Positions 54,733 to 63,371 of a stretch of 64,000 nucleotides of DNA are shown here, one piece after another. Under the pieces are notes generated by a model. It worked only from the letters and a program-made list of their open reading frames with translations. It was not told where the DNA came from and ran no database searches. Each line of letters begins with the position of its first letter. The first letter of the stretch is position 1. This DNA is from Paeniroseomonas aquatica. GTDB taxonomy: Bacteria; Pseudomonadota; Alphaproteobacteria; Acetobacterales; Acetobacteraceae. A program made the position numbers and the translations under genes. The DNA is taken from positions 1 through 64,000 of the forward strand of contig NZ_JAUFPN010000150.1 of NCBI RefSeq assembly GCF_030409335.1, in the 5' to 3' direction.

Positions 54733-55497
54733 ATGACCAAAGACGCGATCCTCGGCGCCATCCGGCGCGGCCTGAAGCGCGGCCCGCTGCCGGCGGACCA
54801 GCAGGCGATGCTGGCCGGGCGGCTGGCGACCCATCCGCGCCACCTGATCCCCGCCCGGTCCCGGCTGCCGCGGCCGGAGCAGGTCGCGCTCTTCATCCGC
54901 AACGTGGAGAAGGAATTCGGCACGGTCGAGCGGGTGCCGGACCATGCCGCCATCCCGGCGGCGATGGGCGAGTACCTCGCGGCGCAGAACCTGCCCTCCC
55001 GCTTCGTCATGGCGCCGCATCCGGAGTTGACGGCGGTGCCCTGGGCAGACCGGCCGCTGCTGGCCTTCGAGCAGCGGCGGGCGGAGGCGACCGACCAGGT
55101 CAGCCTGCAGCACGGCTATGCCGCGGTGGCCGAGACCGGGACCCTGATGCTGCCCTCGGCGCCCGAGCGGCCCACCACCCTGAACCTGCTGGTCGAGACC
55201 GAGGTGGTGGTGCTGCGCGCCAGCCGCGTCGTCGGCGCCTATGAGGAGGCCTGGGACCTGCTGCGGGCCGAGAGCCGGGACGCGCGCAGCGGCGGCTTCA
55301 TGCCGCGCAACATCATGTTCGTCACCGGCCCGTCGCGCTCGGCCGACATCGAGCAGACGCTGGAGCTCGGCGCGCATGGGCCGCGGCGGCTGCACGTGAT
55401 CCTGGTGGACGACGACCCGGCGGCGCTGCCGATGGGCGACGTCGCGGTGCCGCCGCCGGTCGCCGTGCCGGGCGGCCCGCCCGCGCCCGGGGACTGA
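54733..55497 (+). CDS. lutC: Lactate utilisation protein LutC
   Basis: The 254-residue product is the LutC/YkgG (LUD) family: VSLQHGYAAVAETGTLMLP and HVILVDDDPAALP are characteristic. The last 20 residues are Pro/Gly-rich. It forms a unit with lutB, and the smr gene follows 9 bases later. Confidence 0.9.
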   Translation: MTKDAILGAIRRGLKRGPLPADQQAMLAGRLATHPRHLIPARSRLPRPEQVALFIRNVEKEFGTVERVPDHAAIPAAMGEYLAAQNLPSRFVMAPHPELTAVPWADRPLLAFEQRRAEATDQVSLQHGYAAVAETGTLMLPSAPERPTTLNLLVETEVVVLRASRVVGAYEEAWDLLRAESRDARSGGFMPRNIMFVTGPSRSADIEQTLELGAHGPRRLHVILVDDDPAALPMGDVAVPPPVAVPGGPPAPGD

Positions 55498-55506
55498 CCG
55501 CCGGCG

Positions 55507-56070
55507 ATGGCCATGCGCCTGGTGCCGCCGCCGAAGCGGCCCCGGCGGGGGCTGACGGAGGTCGACAAGCTGCTGTGGCAGGCCTGGACCGCGCATGCCC
55601 AGGTGGCGCCGATGCCGGGCAAGGCCCTGGCGCCGCCGCCGGCCGAGCCCGCGGCAATCCCCGCCGCCGCGCCCTCGCCGGCCGTGGCACCGCCGAAGCC
55701 CGCCCTGCTGCCGCTACGCCGGCCGTCGGAGATCCAGGTCGGGGCGCCGCCGCCCGGCATCGACGGCAAGCGCTGGAAGGAGCTGCGGCGCGGCCGCACC
55801 AAGCCGGAGCGGACGCTCGACCTGCATGGCCGGCGGGCGCATGAGGCGCATGGCGCGGTGCGGCGCTTCCTGCACGAGGCGCAGGCGGATGGCTGCCGCT
55901 GCGTGGCCATCGTCACCGGCAAGGGCTCGACGCTCGAGGGCGGCGTGCTGCGGCGGGAGCTGCCCTTCTGGCTGAACATGGCCGACCTGCGGCCGCTGGT
56001 GCTCGGCGCGGCGCATCCGCATGCGAGCAACCCGGGCGCGGTGCACCTGCTGCTGCGCAAGCGCGGATGA
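55507..56070 (+). CDS. Smr domain protein
   Basis: The 187-residue product has a Pro/Ala-rich disordered N-terminal half and a C-terminal Smr domain with ERTLDLHGRRAHEAHGAV, VAIVTGKGSTLEGG and NPGAVHLLLRK. Smr domains are nucleases or structural RNA/DNA-binding modules. The stop overlaps the HTH gene start (ATGA). An smr-HTH pair near the origin is known in several alphaproteobacteria as I recall. Confidence 0.9.
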   Translation: MAMRLVPPPKRPRRGLTEVDKLLWQAWTAHAQVAPMPGKALAPPPAEPAAIPAAAPSPAVAPPKPALLPLRRPSEIQVGAPPPGIDGKRWKELRRGRTKPERTLDLHGRRAHEAHGAVRRFLHEAQADGCRCVAIVTGKGSTLEGGVLRRELPFWLNMADLRPLVLGAAHPHASNPGAVHLLLRKRG

Positions 56071-56435
56071 CCCCCTTCGGCACAAGGCTGCGGCAGCTGC
56101 GGGAGGCCCACGGGGTCAGCCAGGCCGGGCTGGCGGCGGCGCTGCATGTCTCGCCGGCCTATCTCTCGGCGCTGGAGCATGGCCACCGCGGCCGGCCCTC
56201 GCCGGGGCTGATCCATCAGGTGAACGAGTATTTCGGCCTGATCTGGGACGATGCGGAGGAGATGGTGCGGCTCGCCCGGGTCTCGCACCCCCGGGTGGTG
56301 CTGGACACCGCGGGGCTGAGCCCGGAGGCGACGGCCCTGGCCAACCGGCTGGCGCAGGAGATCCGGCGGCTGCCGCCGGAGGCCATCGCCGCCCTGAGCC
56401 GCACGCTGGACACCGTGTTGCCGCCGGGCGGTTAG
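56067..56435 (+). CDS. Helix-turn-helix (XRE-type) transcriptional regulator
   Basis: The 122-residue product has an N-terminal Cro/CI-type helix-turn-helix (FGTRLRQLREAHGVSQAGLA, SPAYLSALEHGHRGRP) and a helical tail. It is coupled to the smr gene. Targets are unknown. Confidence 0.88.
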   Translation: MTPFGTRLRQLREAHGVSQAGLAAALHVSPAYLSALEHGHRGRPSPGLIHQVNEYFGLIWDDAEEMVRLARVSHPRVVLDTAGLSPEATALANRLAQEIRRLPPEAIAALSRTLDTVLPPGG

Positions 56436-56492
56436 GGGAAGCTATACCCTTCTGGGTTGAAATGCACCCCGGCAACGACTGGGGGTTGGTGC

Positions 56493-57578
56493 ATGACAGG
56501 CGGGCGTGAGGCCCCTCCCCGATGGAAGAGGCGGCGCATGGTGCTGCTGGCCGGCAGCGGCGTGGCGGCGGGGGCGGTGGGCCTCGGCTTCGCCGGCCCG
56601 TGGGACTTCGCCACGGAGTGGCGGTCCTTCCAGGACCGCCATGTCGGGCCTGAGGGGCGGGTCGTCGACAACGGCAACGGCGGCATCTCCCACTCCGAGG
56701 GCCAGAGCTACGGCCTGCTCTTCGCCGAGGCCGCGGACGACAGGGCGGGCTTCGAGCGCATCCTGGCCTGGACCCGCGGCCAGCTCGGCCTGCCCGGCAG
56801 CCTGCTGCATCGCTGGCGCTTCCGCCCCGGCCACGACGCCGCCGCGGAAGACCCCAACAACGCCACGGACGGCGACCTCGTCATGGCCTGGGCGCTGCTG
56901 CGGGCGGCGGCGCGCTGGGGGGTGGCGGAGCATCGCGCCCTGGCGGCCGGGATCGCGCGCGACATCCTGCGGCACTGCGTGGTGGTCCTGGACGGCCGGG
57001 CCTACCTGCTGCCCGGTGCCCGTGGCTTCCGCCATCCGGGCCGGGTGCATCTCAACCCCTCCTACTACGGCTTCCGGGCAATACGGGCCCTGGCGGGGGT
57101 GATGCCGAACTCGCTCTGGCGGCAGCTCGAGCGGGACGGGCTGGAGCTGCTGGCCCTGGCGCGGTTCGGCCATTGGCGGCTGCCGGCGGACTGGATCGAC
57201 CTCACCGATGCGCCCGGCCGGCCCGGCCTCTCCACCGATTGGCCGCCGCGCTTCTCCTGGGATGCGGTGCGGGTGCCGCTGCACCTGGCCTGGGCCGGGC
57301 TGGCGCGGGAGCCGGCGCTGCGGGCGGCGGTGCAATTCTGGTTCGACCCGGCGCATGCCCGCATCCCGGCCTGGGTGGATCTGCGGACCGACGAGGCCGC
57401 GCCCTACCCGGCCTCGGCCGGGGTGCTGGCGGTGGCGCGGCTGGCCATGGGGGTGGTGCTGGGGGATGACCTGGCCACGCCCCTGCCCGCGCTGCGGACG
57501 GCGCCGCTCTACTACGATGCGGCGCTGGTGCTGCTGGCACGGCTGGCGCGGGAGGAGAACCGCCGCCTGCTGTCCTGA
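56493..57578 (+). CDS. Family 8 glycoside hydrolase (endoglucanase-like)
   Basis: The 361-residue product has a basic N-terminus and a hydrophobic segment (RRRMVLLAGSGVAAGAVGLG), a signal or anchor, followed by the GH8 fold. The catalytic acid is likely Glu69 in HSEGQSYGLLFA and the base near NNATDGDLVMAWALLRA; DWPPRFSWDAVRVPLHLAW is family-typical. BcsZ-type members trim cellulose, but no cellulose synthase genes are in the window. An upstream ATG at 56457 would add twelve residues. It converges with maf. Confidence 0.87.
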   Translation: MTGGREAPPRWKRRRMVLLAGSGVAAGAVGLGFAGPWDFATEWRSFQDRHVGPEGRVVDNGNGGISHSEGQSYGLLFAEAADDRAGFERILAWTRGQLGLPGSLLHRWRFRPGHDAAAEDPNNATDGDLVMAWALLRAAARWGVAEHRALAAGIARDILRHCVVVLDGRAYLLPGARGFRHPGRVHLNPSYYGFRAIRALAGVMPNSLWRQLERDGLELLALARFGHWRLPADWIDLTDAPGRPGLSTDWPPRFSWDAVRVPLHLAWAGLAREPALRAAVQFWFDPAHARIPAWVDLRTDEAAPYPASAGVLAVARLAMGVVLGDDLATPLPALRTAPLYYDAALVLLARLAREENRRLLS

Positions 57579-57599
57579 AACGGGCCGGGCCGGCAGGGC

Positions 57600-58226
57600 T
57601 CAGGCCAGCAGCACCCCGTGGCCGCGCAGGAAGCCCAGCAGCGGCACCAGCGGCAGGCCGAGGATGGCGCTGTGCTCGCCCTCCACCGCCGCGAAGAGCT
57701 GCACCCCGAGCCCCTCCAGCCGGTAGGCGCCGACCGAGCCGAGGACCGCCTCGCCCTCCGCCGCCAGATAGGCGTCGAGGAAGGCTTCGGAGAAGTCCCG
57801 CATCACCAGCCGCGGCCGCGCGAGGTGCTGCCAGACGCGCTGGCCGTGCCGCCAGCAGACCATGGCCGTGACCAGCTCATGCGGCTTGCCCCGCAGGGCC
57901 AGGAGCTGGAGGCGGGCGGCGGCCAGGTCCGGCGGCTTGTCGTACCAGCGCGCCTCGCAGACCAGCATCTGGTCGGCGCCGATCACCAGGGCCTCCGGGT
58001 GGCGGCGGGCGATGCGCCGGGCCTTGGCCTCGGCCAGCAGCATGGCCGCCTCGGCGGCGGGCAGGCCCTCGGCCCGGGCGCTCTCCTTGATCTCGGCCTC
58101 GTCCACCGCGGCGGCCTCGGCGGTGAATTGCAGCCCAGCGGCGGCCAGCACGGCGCGGCGGGCGCTGCTGGCGGTGGCGAGGATGAGGGCCGGGGCGGGC
58201 TGCTGCAGCATCGGCGGCGGGGTCAT
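57600..58226 (-). CDS. maf: Maf-family nucleotide pyrophosphatase
   Basis: The 208-residue product has the Maf pattern [38 protein letters not shown] and [19 protein letters not shown]. Maf proteins hydrolyse non-canonical or modified NTPs. It overlaps the upstream PPDK-regulatory protein gene by four bases, and both are transcribed away from the putative origin. In Caulobacter maf is also next to this gene at the origin. Confidence 0.92.
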   Translation of the reverse strand: MTPPPMLQQPAPALILATASSARRAVLAAAGLQFTAEAAAVDEAEIKESARAEGLPAAEAAMLLAEAKARRIARRHPEALVIGADQMLVCEARWYDKPPDLAAARLQLLALRGKPHELVTAMVCWRHGQRVWQHLARPRLVMRDFSEAFLDAYLAAEGEAVLGSVGAYRLEGLGVQLFAAVEGEHSAILGLPLVPLLGFLRGHGVLLA

Positions 58227-59116
58227 CCGGCGGCCGGGGCGGCGCGGGCCGCGGCATCGGCCGCCGCATCGGCATCCTGCGTCGCGCTGCGCCGGGCGTG
58301 CCAGGCCTCCATGAGCTGCAGGACCGTCGCCGCCGTCTCCTCGATGCTGCGGCGGGTGACGTCGATCACCGGCCAGCCGTGCTGGTTGCAGAGCCGGCGG
58401 GCGGAGAGGATCTCGGCCTTCACGCTGTCATGGTCGATGTAGTCGTTGGTGTCCTGGCGGACCCCGTCGGCGCCGATCAGCCGCAGCCGGTGGCGGCGGA
58501 TCTCGATCAGCGCATTGGTCTCGATGGTCAGGCCGACCACCGGGCAGGGCGGGGCATCGAGCTCCGGCGGCAGTTCCGACTTCGGCACGATCGGCACGTT
58601 GGCCGCCTTGATGCCGCGGTTGGCGAGGTAGAAGCAGGTCGGCGTCTTGCTGGAGCGGGAGACGCCGACGAGGCAGACGTCGGCCTCGTGGATGCCGGCG
58701 GTGCCCTGGCCGTCGTCGTGCGACAGCACGTAGTGCATCGCATCGATCCGGCGGAAGTAGTCGGCATCCATCACGTGCTGGGCCGCCCGCTTCTCCTTGG
58801 CCCGGGCGCCGAGCTGGCCCTGCAGCAGGTCCATCACCTCATCCAGCACCGACAGGCAGGGAACGCCGAGGCGCGAGCAGGTCTCCTCCAGCGCCAGCCG
58901 CAGGCTGCGGTCCACCAGGGTGAACAGCACCGGCCCGGGCTCGTGGTTGAGGCCCTCCAGCACCCGGTCGAGCTGCAGCCGGGAGCGGATCAGGCTCCAG
59001 CGGTGGTGGACGACATGGTGGTTCTCGAAGCGCGAGAGGGTGGCCCGGGTGATCGAGTTCAGCGTCTCGCCCGTGCTGTCGGAGACCAGGTGAAGGTTGA
59101 GGGAACGGTGGGACAT
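58223..59116 (-). CDS. Pyruvate,phosphate dikinase / PEP synthase regulatory protein
   Basis: The 297-residue product is a DUF299 (PDRP/PSRP) bifunctional kinase/phosphorylase: [15 protein letters not shown], the nucleotide loop [18 protein letters not shown] and SELPPELD are family markers. The Ala-rich C-terminal tail is extra. It regulates PPDK or PEP synthase by ADP-dependent phosphorylation. The Rickettsia gene RP001 next to oriC belongs to this family. Confidence 0.93.
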   Translation of the reverse strand: MSHRSLNLHLVSDSTGETLNSITRATLSRFENHHVVHHRWSLIRSRLQLDRVLEGLNHEPGPVLFTLVDRSLRLALEETCSRLGVPCLSVLDEVMDLLQGQLGARAKEKRAAQHVMDADYFRRIDAMHYVLSHDDGQGTAGIHEADVCLVGVSRSSKTPTCFYLANRGIKAANVPIVPKSELPPELDAPPCPVVGLTIETNALIEIRRHRLRLIGADGVRQDTNDYIDHDSVKAEILSARRLCNQHGWPVIDVTRRSIEETAATVLQLMEAWHARRSATQDADAAADAAARAAPAAG

Positions 59117-59183
59117 TCGGTGAGGATAGCGTGAAGGCGCGGGGGATAACCGGGAAAACTCCAGGCGTGGCGTCGCGAATTGT

Positions 59184-59298
59184 GAGTCGGGTGCCTGAGT
59201 CCAATTCGATCCGACCGGCGGTATGAGATTCCCGTGCTGAGTCGGGTGACTCGGGGATGGCGCCGAGTCGGTCCATGACTCAGCGGCTCCTCCGACTC
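59184..59298. promoter_or_regulatory. Cluster of eight GANTC (CcrM methylation) sites
   Basis: GANTC occurs at 59184, 59197, 59227, 59239, 59248, 59265, 59277 and 59294 (start positions); a ninth is inside hemE at 59454. One site per 256 bases is expected for equal base composition and fewer at this GC content. CcrM-type methylation of GANTC marks replication state in alphaproteobacteria. Confidence 0.85.
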
Positions 59299-59306
59299 AG
59301 CAGGGC

Positions 59307-59359
59307 GGTGGACAAGCCTGTGGACGAACGCCCGAGTAATTGCGTCCACATCATCCACA
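59307..59359. promoter_or_regulatory. dnaA box: DnaA-box-like cluster
   Basis: Compared with TTATCCACA: TTGTCCACC (minus strand, 59307-59315, 7/9), TCGTCCACA (minus, 59319-59327, 7/9), GCGTCCACA (plus, 59342-59350, 6/9) and TCATCCACA (plus, 59351-59359, 8/9). Two point each way, facing each other, next to the GANTC cluster. Confidence 0.65.
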
Positions 59360-59430
59360 GGCCCTACCGCCACAACAACCTTTCAAGAATCCTGTTTTCT
59401 TGCGAGGGATAGGCGCGAGGGAGAGCGTCC

Positions 59431-60489
59431 ATGTCCGGCCAGACCGCCAATCCGACTCAGAAACCGATCCTGCGGGCCCTGGCCGGGGAGGCGGTATGGC
59501 CGCCGCCGATGTGGCTCATGCGCCAGGCCGGGCGCTACCTGCCGGAGTACCGGGAGGTCCGGGCCCAGGCCGGCGGCTTCATCGCCCTCGTCACCGCGCC
59601 CGAGATGGCGGCCGAGGTGACCCTGCAGCCGATCCGCCGCTACGGCATGGACGGCGCCATCCTCTTCTCCGACATCCTGATGGTGCCCTGGGCCATGGGC
59701 CAGCCGCTGCGCTTCGCCGAGGGCGAAGGGCCGGTGCTGGAGCCGGTGCGGGACGCGGCGGCGATCGGCCGGCTCGATCCCTCGGTCTGTGCCGCCAATG
59801 CGGCGCCGATCATGGAGACGGTGCGGCTGGTGCGGGCGGCGCTCGATGCCGATTCGCCGAAGACCACGCTGATCGGCTTCGCCGGCAGCCCCTTCACCGT
59901 CGCCTGCTACATGGTGGAGGGCCATGGCAGCCGGGACTTCGCCGCGGCCCGGGGCATGGCCTACGAGGATCCCGCGCTGTTCGGCAAGCTGATCCGCACC
60001 CTGGTCGAGGCCAGCACCGACTACCTGCTGGCCCAGGCCGAGGCCGGGGCCGAGGTGCTGATGCTCTTCGACAGCTGGGCCGGGCTGCTGGCCCCAAGCC
60101 AGTTCCGCCGCTGGGTGATCGAGCCGACCGCCGCCCTGGTGCGGGCGATCCGCAAGCGCCAGCCGGACATCCCGATCATCGGCTTCCCGCGGCTCGCCGG
60201 GCCGATGCTGGCGGAATACGCCCAGCGGACCGGGGTGCAGTGCTGCGCCATCGACACCAGCATGGACCTGCGCTGGGCCGCCTCGGCGGTGCCGGAGGGG
60301 ATGGCGCTGCAGGGCAACCTCGACCCGCTGTCGCTGGTCGCCGGCGGGGCGGCGCTGGAGGCGGAGGCGCGGTCGATCCTCGGGGCGATGCGGGGGAGGC
60401 CCTTCATCTTCAACCTGGGGCATGGAATCGAGAAGGTGACCTCCCCCGACAATGTCTCGGCCCTGGTGCGGCTGGTGCGGACAGGCTAA
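59431..60489 (+). CDS. hemE: Uroporphyrinogen decarboxylase
   Basis: The 352-residue product has the family signatures PPPMWLMRQAGRYLPEYRE and IGFAGSPFTVACYMVEG. It decarboxylates uroporphyrinogen III to coproporphyrinogen III in haem synthesis. GAGGGAGAG upstream gives a strong ribosome site. It lies next to the candidate origin and starts the hemE-hemH-HAD-MORN-hemJ-rho run on the plus strand. Confidence 0.96.
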   Translation: MSGQTANPTQKPILRALAGEAVWPPPMWLMRQAGRYLPEYREVRAQAGGFIALVTAPEMAAEVTLQPIRRYGMDGAILFSDILMVPWAMGQPLRFAEGEGPVLEPVRDAAAIGRLDPSVCAANAAPIMETVRLVRAALDADSPKTTLIGFAGSPFTVACYMVEGHGSRDFAAARGMAYEDPALFGKLIRTLVEASTDYLLAQAEAGAEVLMLFDSWAGLLAPSQFRRWVIEPTAALVRAIRKRQPDIPIIGFPRLAGPMLAEYAQRTGVQCCAIDTSMDLRWAASAVPEGMALQGNLDPLSLVAGGAALEAEARSILGAMRGRPFIFNLGHGIEKVTSPDNVSALVRLVRTG

Positions 60490-60568
60490 CCCCCGCTGCA
60501 TCCGAAGGACGGCTTGATCCGCTGCGACGCGGCCAAATCTGCGGTACCGATGGGCCGAGGGAATTTCG

Positions 60569-61645
60569 ATGCAGCGGGTTGCGGTGGTGTTGTTCAACCT
60601 CGGGGGGCCGGATGCGCCGGAAAGCGTCCGGCCGTTCCTGGAGAACCTGTTCACCGACCCCGCCATCCTGCGGGTGCCCGGCTTCATCCGGCCCTGGCTG
60701 GGCAGGTTCATCGCCAAGCGGCGGACCAAGGCGGCCAGTGAGAATTACGCCATCATCGGCGGCCGGTCGCCGCTGCTGGAGCTGACCGAGGAGCAGGGCC
60801 GCAACCTCGAGGCCGCGCTCAACCAGTCGGGCCAGGCCGAGTACCGCTGCTTCACCGCCATGCGCTACTGGCACCCGATGAGCGATGCCGCCGCCCGGGC
60901 GGTGCAGGCCTGGGAGCCGGACAGCGTGCTGCTGCTGCCGCTCTATCCGCAGTACTCCACCACCACCACCGGCAGCAGCGTGGCGGCCTGGGACCAGGCC
61001 GCGGCCCAGGCCGGGCTGCGGGTGCCGACCACGACGCTCTGCTGCTACCACTCCGACCCGGCCTTCGCCGCGGCGACCGCGGCCGAGGTCCAGGCGGCCT
61101 ACGGGCGGGCCAGGGCGGCCTTGCCGGCCGAGGTGAGGCTGCGGGTGCTGTTCTCGGCGCATGGCCTGCCCGAGAGCATCGTGAAGCGCGGCGACCCCTA
61201 TCAGTGGCAGGTGGAGCAGACGGTGGCCGCGGTGGTCGGCGCCCTGACCATCCCCGGGCTGGACCACGTGGTCTGCTACCAGTCGCGGGTGACGCCGCAG
61301 AAGTGGATCGGGCCGAGCACCGAGGCCGAGCTCGAGCGGGCCGGGCACGACAAGGTGGCGGTGCTGGTCTGCCCGATCGCCTTCGTCTCCGAGCATTCGG
61401 AGACCCTGGTCGAGCTGGACGTCGAATACCGCGAGGAAGCCGAACGCCTGGGCGTGCCGGGGTATTTCCGGGTGCCGGCGCAGAACAGCGACCCCGGCTT
61501 CATCGCCGCGCTGCGCGACCTGGTGCTGCGGACCGTGGCCGGCAGCCGGCGGCTGTGCAGCTTCGCGGGCGGCCGGCAGTGCCCGAAGCCCTTCGGCGAC
61601 TGCCCGCATGCCAAGGCCCCGGCCCGCAGCAAGGAAATGGCCTGA
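60569..61645 (+). CDS. hemH: Ferrochelatase
   Basis: The 358-residue product has VVLFNLGGPDAPESVRPFL at the N-terminus and the catalytic His in LFSAHGLPESIVKRGDPY. It inserts ferrous iron into protoporphyrin IX. Three cysteines near the C-terminus (Cys330, Cys338, Cys345) resemble the iron-sulphur-binding C-terminal extension known in some ferrochelatases, including that of Caulobacter. The stop shares one base with the HAD gene start. Confidence 0.95.
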   Translation: MQRVAVVLFNLGGPDAPESVRPFLENLFTDPAILRVPGFIRPWLGRFIAKRRTKAASENYAIIGGRSPLLELTEEQGRNLEAALNQSGQAEYRCFTAMRYWHPMSDAAARAVQAWEPDSVLLLPLYPQYSTTTTGSSVAAWDQAAAQAGLRVPTTTLCCYHSDPAFAAATAAEVQAAYGRARAALPAEVRLRVLFSAHGLPESIVKRGDPYQWQVEQTVAAVVGALTIPGLDHVVCYQSRVTPQKWIGPSTEAELERAGHDKVAVLVCPIAFVSEHSETLVELDVEYREEAERLGVPGYFRVPAQNSDPGFIAALRDLVLRTVAGSRRLCSFAGGRQCPKPFGDCPHAKAPARSKEMA

Positions 61646-62307
61646 TGCCGCCCGTGACGCGCCCGGACGCGGTGCTGTTCGACTGCGACGGGGTGCTGGC
61701 CGACAGCGAGGGGCTGGTGAACCGCATGGTGGCGCTGGACCTGACCGCGCGGGGCTGGCCGCTGACCCCGGCGCAGGCGCGGGAGACCTTCCTCGGCATG
61801 GCCCTGCCGGACATGATGCCGATGATCCGCGCCCGCTGCGGCACCCTGCCCGCGGATTGGGGCCAGGCGCTGTCGCGCCGGATCGCCCAGGCCCTGCACG
61901 ACGAGGTCGAGGCGATCCCCGGCGCGGTGGCGGTGCTGCGGGCGGTGGCGGCGGCGGGCATCCCGCTGGCGGTCGCCTCCAATTCCACCCGGGGCGAATT
62001 GCGGGCCAAGCTGGCGCGGCTGGACCTGGCGAACTTCTTCGGCGATCGGGTCTTCACCTACGAGGACGTGCCGCGGCCCAAGCCGGCGCCGGACATGTAC
62101 CTGGCGGCGGCGGCGGCCTGCGGCGCGGCGCCCGGGGCCTGCGTGGTGGTCGAGGACAGCCTGCTCGGGGCCCGGGCCGGGATCGCCGCCGGGTGCCGGG
62201 TGATGGGCTTCGCGCAGGAGACGGATGCGCGGGTGCTGGCCGCGGTGGGGGCGGTGCCCTTCGCCACCATGGCGGAGCTGCCGGCCCTGCTGGGGATTCT
62301 GGATTGA
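61645..62307 (+). CDS. HAD superfamily phosphatase
   Basis: The 220-residue product has the HAD motifs AVLFDCDGVLADSEG (Asp13, Asp15), LAVASNSTRGELRAKL, PRPKPAPDMYLAAA and VVVEDSLLGARAGIAAG. The cap layout is that of the beta-phosphoglucomutase/phosphatase group. It is coupled to hemH by a one-base overlap. The substrate is unknown; in related genomes HAD genes often lie near hem genes. Confidence 0.88.
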   Translation: MPPVTRPDAVLFDCDGVLADSEGLVNRMVALDLTARGWPLTPAQARETFLGMALPDMMPMIRARCGTLPADWGQALSRRIAQALHDEVEAIPGAVAVLRAVAAAGIPLAVASNSTRGELRAKLARLDLANFFGDRVFTYEDVPRPKPAPDMYLAAAAACGAAPGACVVVEDSLLGARAGIAAGCRVMGFAQETDARVLAAVGAVPFATMAELPALLGILD

Positions 62308-62318
62308 GGAGCGGGGCC

Positions 62319-62915
62319 ATGCGGGTCGGGCGCGGAATGCTGGTGGCTGTCGTGGCGCTGGGGCTGATGGCGGCCGGGGAGAAGCCGGGGGCGCCGCCCG
62401 AGGCGGAGCTGATGGAGCCGGGCGGCCGGGCCGGCTGGGTGGCGGATCCGGCCAGCGGCTGCTGGCTCTGGGCCGGCGGCATCGAGCCGGGGGCGACCGA
62501 GGTCGTCGCGGCCTGGAACGGCAAGTGCCCGGAGGGGCCCGGCGAGGGCACGGGGCGCGCCCTGGTCACCTGGCGCAGCCGCGGCGAGGTCCGGCGGATG
62601 GACTACCTGGGCGACCTCGTCCGCGGCAAGAACGAGGGCCGCGGCAAGCTCGTCATCTCCGAGGGCGACCAGGTGGTGAGCGAGGAGGAGGGCCTGTTCC
62701 AGGACGACCGGCTGGTCGATGGCCGCATGGCGCTGCCGCGGCTGCGGCTGGAATACGAGGGCAAGCTGCGGGGCGGGCATCCGCAGGGGCCGGGGCGGCT
62801 GTCGGTCCAGGGCCGGGTCTTCGAGGGCGACTGGGTCAACGGCTGCCTGCAGCAGGGCGACGGCTGGGTCGCCTTCACCCGCCCGGTCGAGAGCTGCGCC
62901 GGGCAGGACACCTGA
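62319..62915 (+). CDS. Secreted MORN-like repeat protein
   Basis: The 198-residue product starts MRVGRGMLVAVVALGLMAAG, a signal peptide. The mature part has repeated short beta-hairpin patterns such as YLGDLVRGKNEGRGKLVI, YEGKLRGGHPQGPGRLSV and FEGDWVNGCLQQGDGWVAF, the MORN repeat signature. MORN repeats bind lipids or scaffold membranes; here the role is unknown. It lies between the HAD gene and hemJ. Confidence 0.75.
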   Translation: MRVGRGMLVAVVALGLMAAGEKPGAPPEAELMEPGGRAGWVADPASGCWLWAGGIEPGATEVVAAWNGKCPEGPGEGTGRALVTWRSRGEVRRMDYLGDLVRGKNEGRGKLVISEGDQVVSEEEGLFQDDRLVDGRMALPRLRLEYEGKLRGGHPQGPGRLSVQGRVFEGDWVNGCLQQGDGWVAFTRPVESCAGQDT

Positions 62916-62918
62916 GCG

Positions 62919-63371
62919 GTGACGCTGGATGCCCTGGCGGTTGCCTATCCCTGGACCAAGGCCTTCCACCTGATCGCGGTCATCGCCTGGATGGCGGGGC
63001 TGTTCTACCTGCCGCGGCTCTTCGTCTATCACCACCAGGTCGCGGCGGGCGGCGCCGAGAGCGAGCTGTTCAAGGTGATGGAGCGGCGGCTGCTGCGGGC
63101 CATCATGAACCCGGCCATGATCGTCGCCTGGCTGCTGGGGCTGACCCTGGTGCTGACGCCGGGGGCGGTCGACTGGCAGGGCGGCTGGTGGCACCTGAAG
63201 CTGCTGTCGGTGGTGCTGATGACCGCCTTCCACATGCACCTGGCCCGCGCCCGCAAGGGCTTCCTGGCCGATGGCCGGCCGGGCACCGAGCGCTACTGGC
63301 GGGCGATGAACGAGGTGCCGACGCTGCTGATGATCGTCATCGTGGTGATGGTGATCGTGAAGCCCTTCTGA
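62919..63371 (+). CDS. hemJ: Protoporphyrinogen oxidase HemJ
   Basis: The 150-residue product starts with GTG and has four membrane helices. HemJ hallmarks are YPWTKAFHLIAVIAWMAGLF and KLLSVVLMTAFHMHL, including the conserved His and Lys. It oxidises protoporphyrinogen IX to protoporphyrin IX and replaces HemG/HemY. Its place with hemE and hemH suits haem synthesis. Confidence 0.93.
   Translation: MTLDALAVAYPWTKAFHLIAVIAWMAGLFYLPRLFVYHHQVAAGGAESELFKVMERRLLRAIMNPAMIVAWLLGLTLVLTPGAVDWQGGWWHLKLLSVVLMTAFHMHLARARKGFLADGRPGTERYWRAMNEVPTLLMIVIVVMVIVKPF

Larger units (their letters stand above)
59117..59430. other. oriC: Candidate chromosomal replication origin (oriC)
   Basis: This gene-free stretch of 314 bases lies between the PDRP gene (RP001 family) and hemE, the position of oriC in Caulobacter and Rickettsia. 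It contains eight GANTC sites, at least four DnaA-box-like 9-mers and a relatively AT-rich stretch at about 59371-59404. An extra TTATCCCCC-like match (minus strand, 59141-59149) lies near the left end. Both flanking genes are transcribed outward. Confidence 0.75.
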
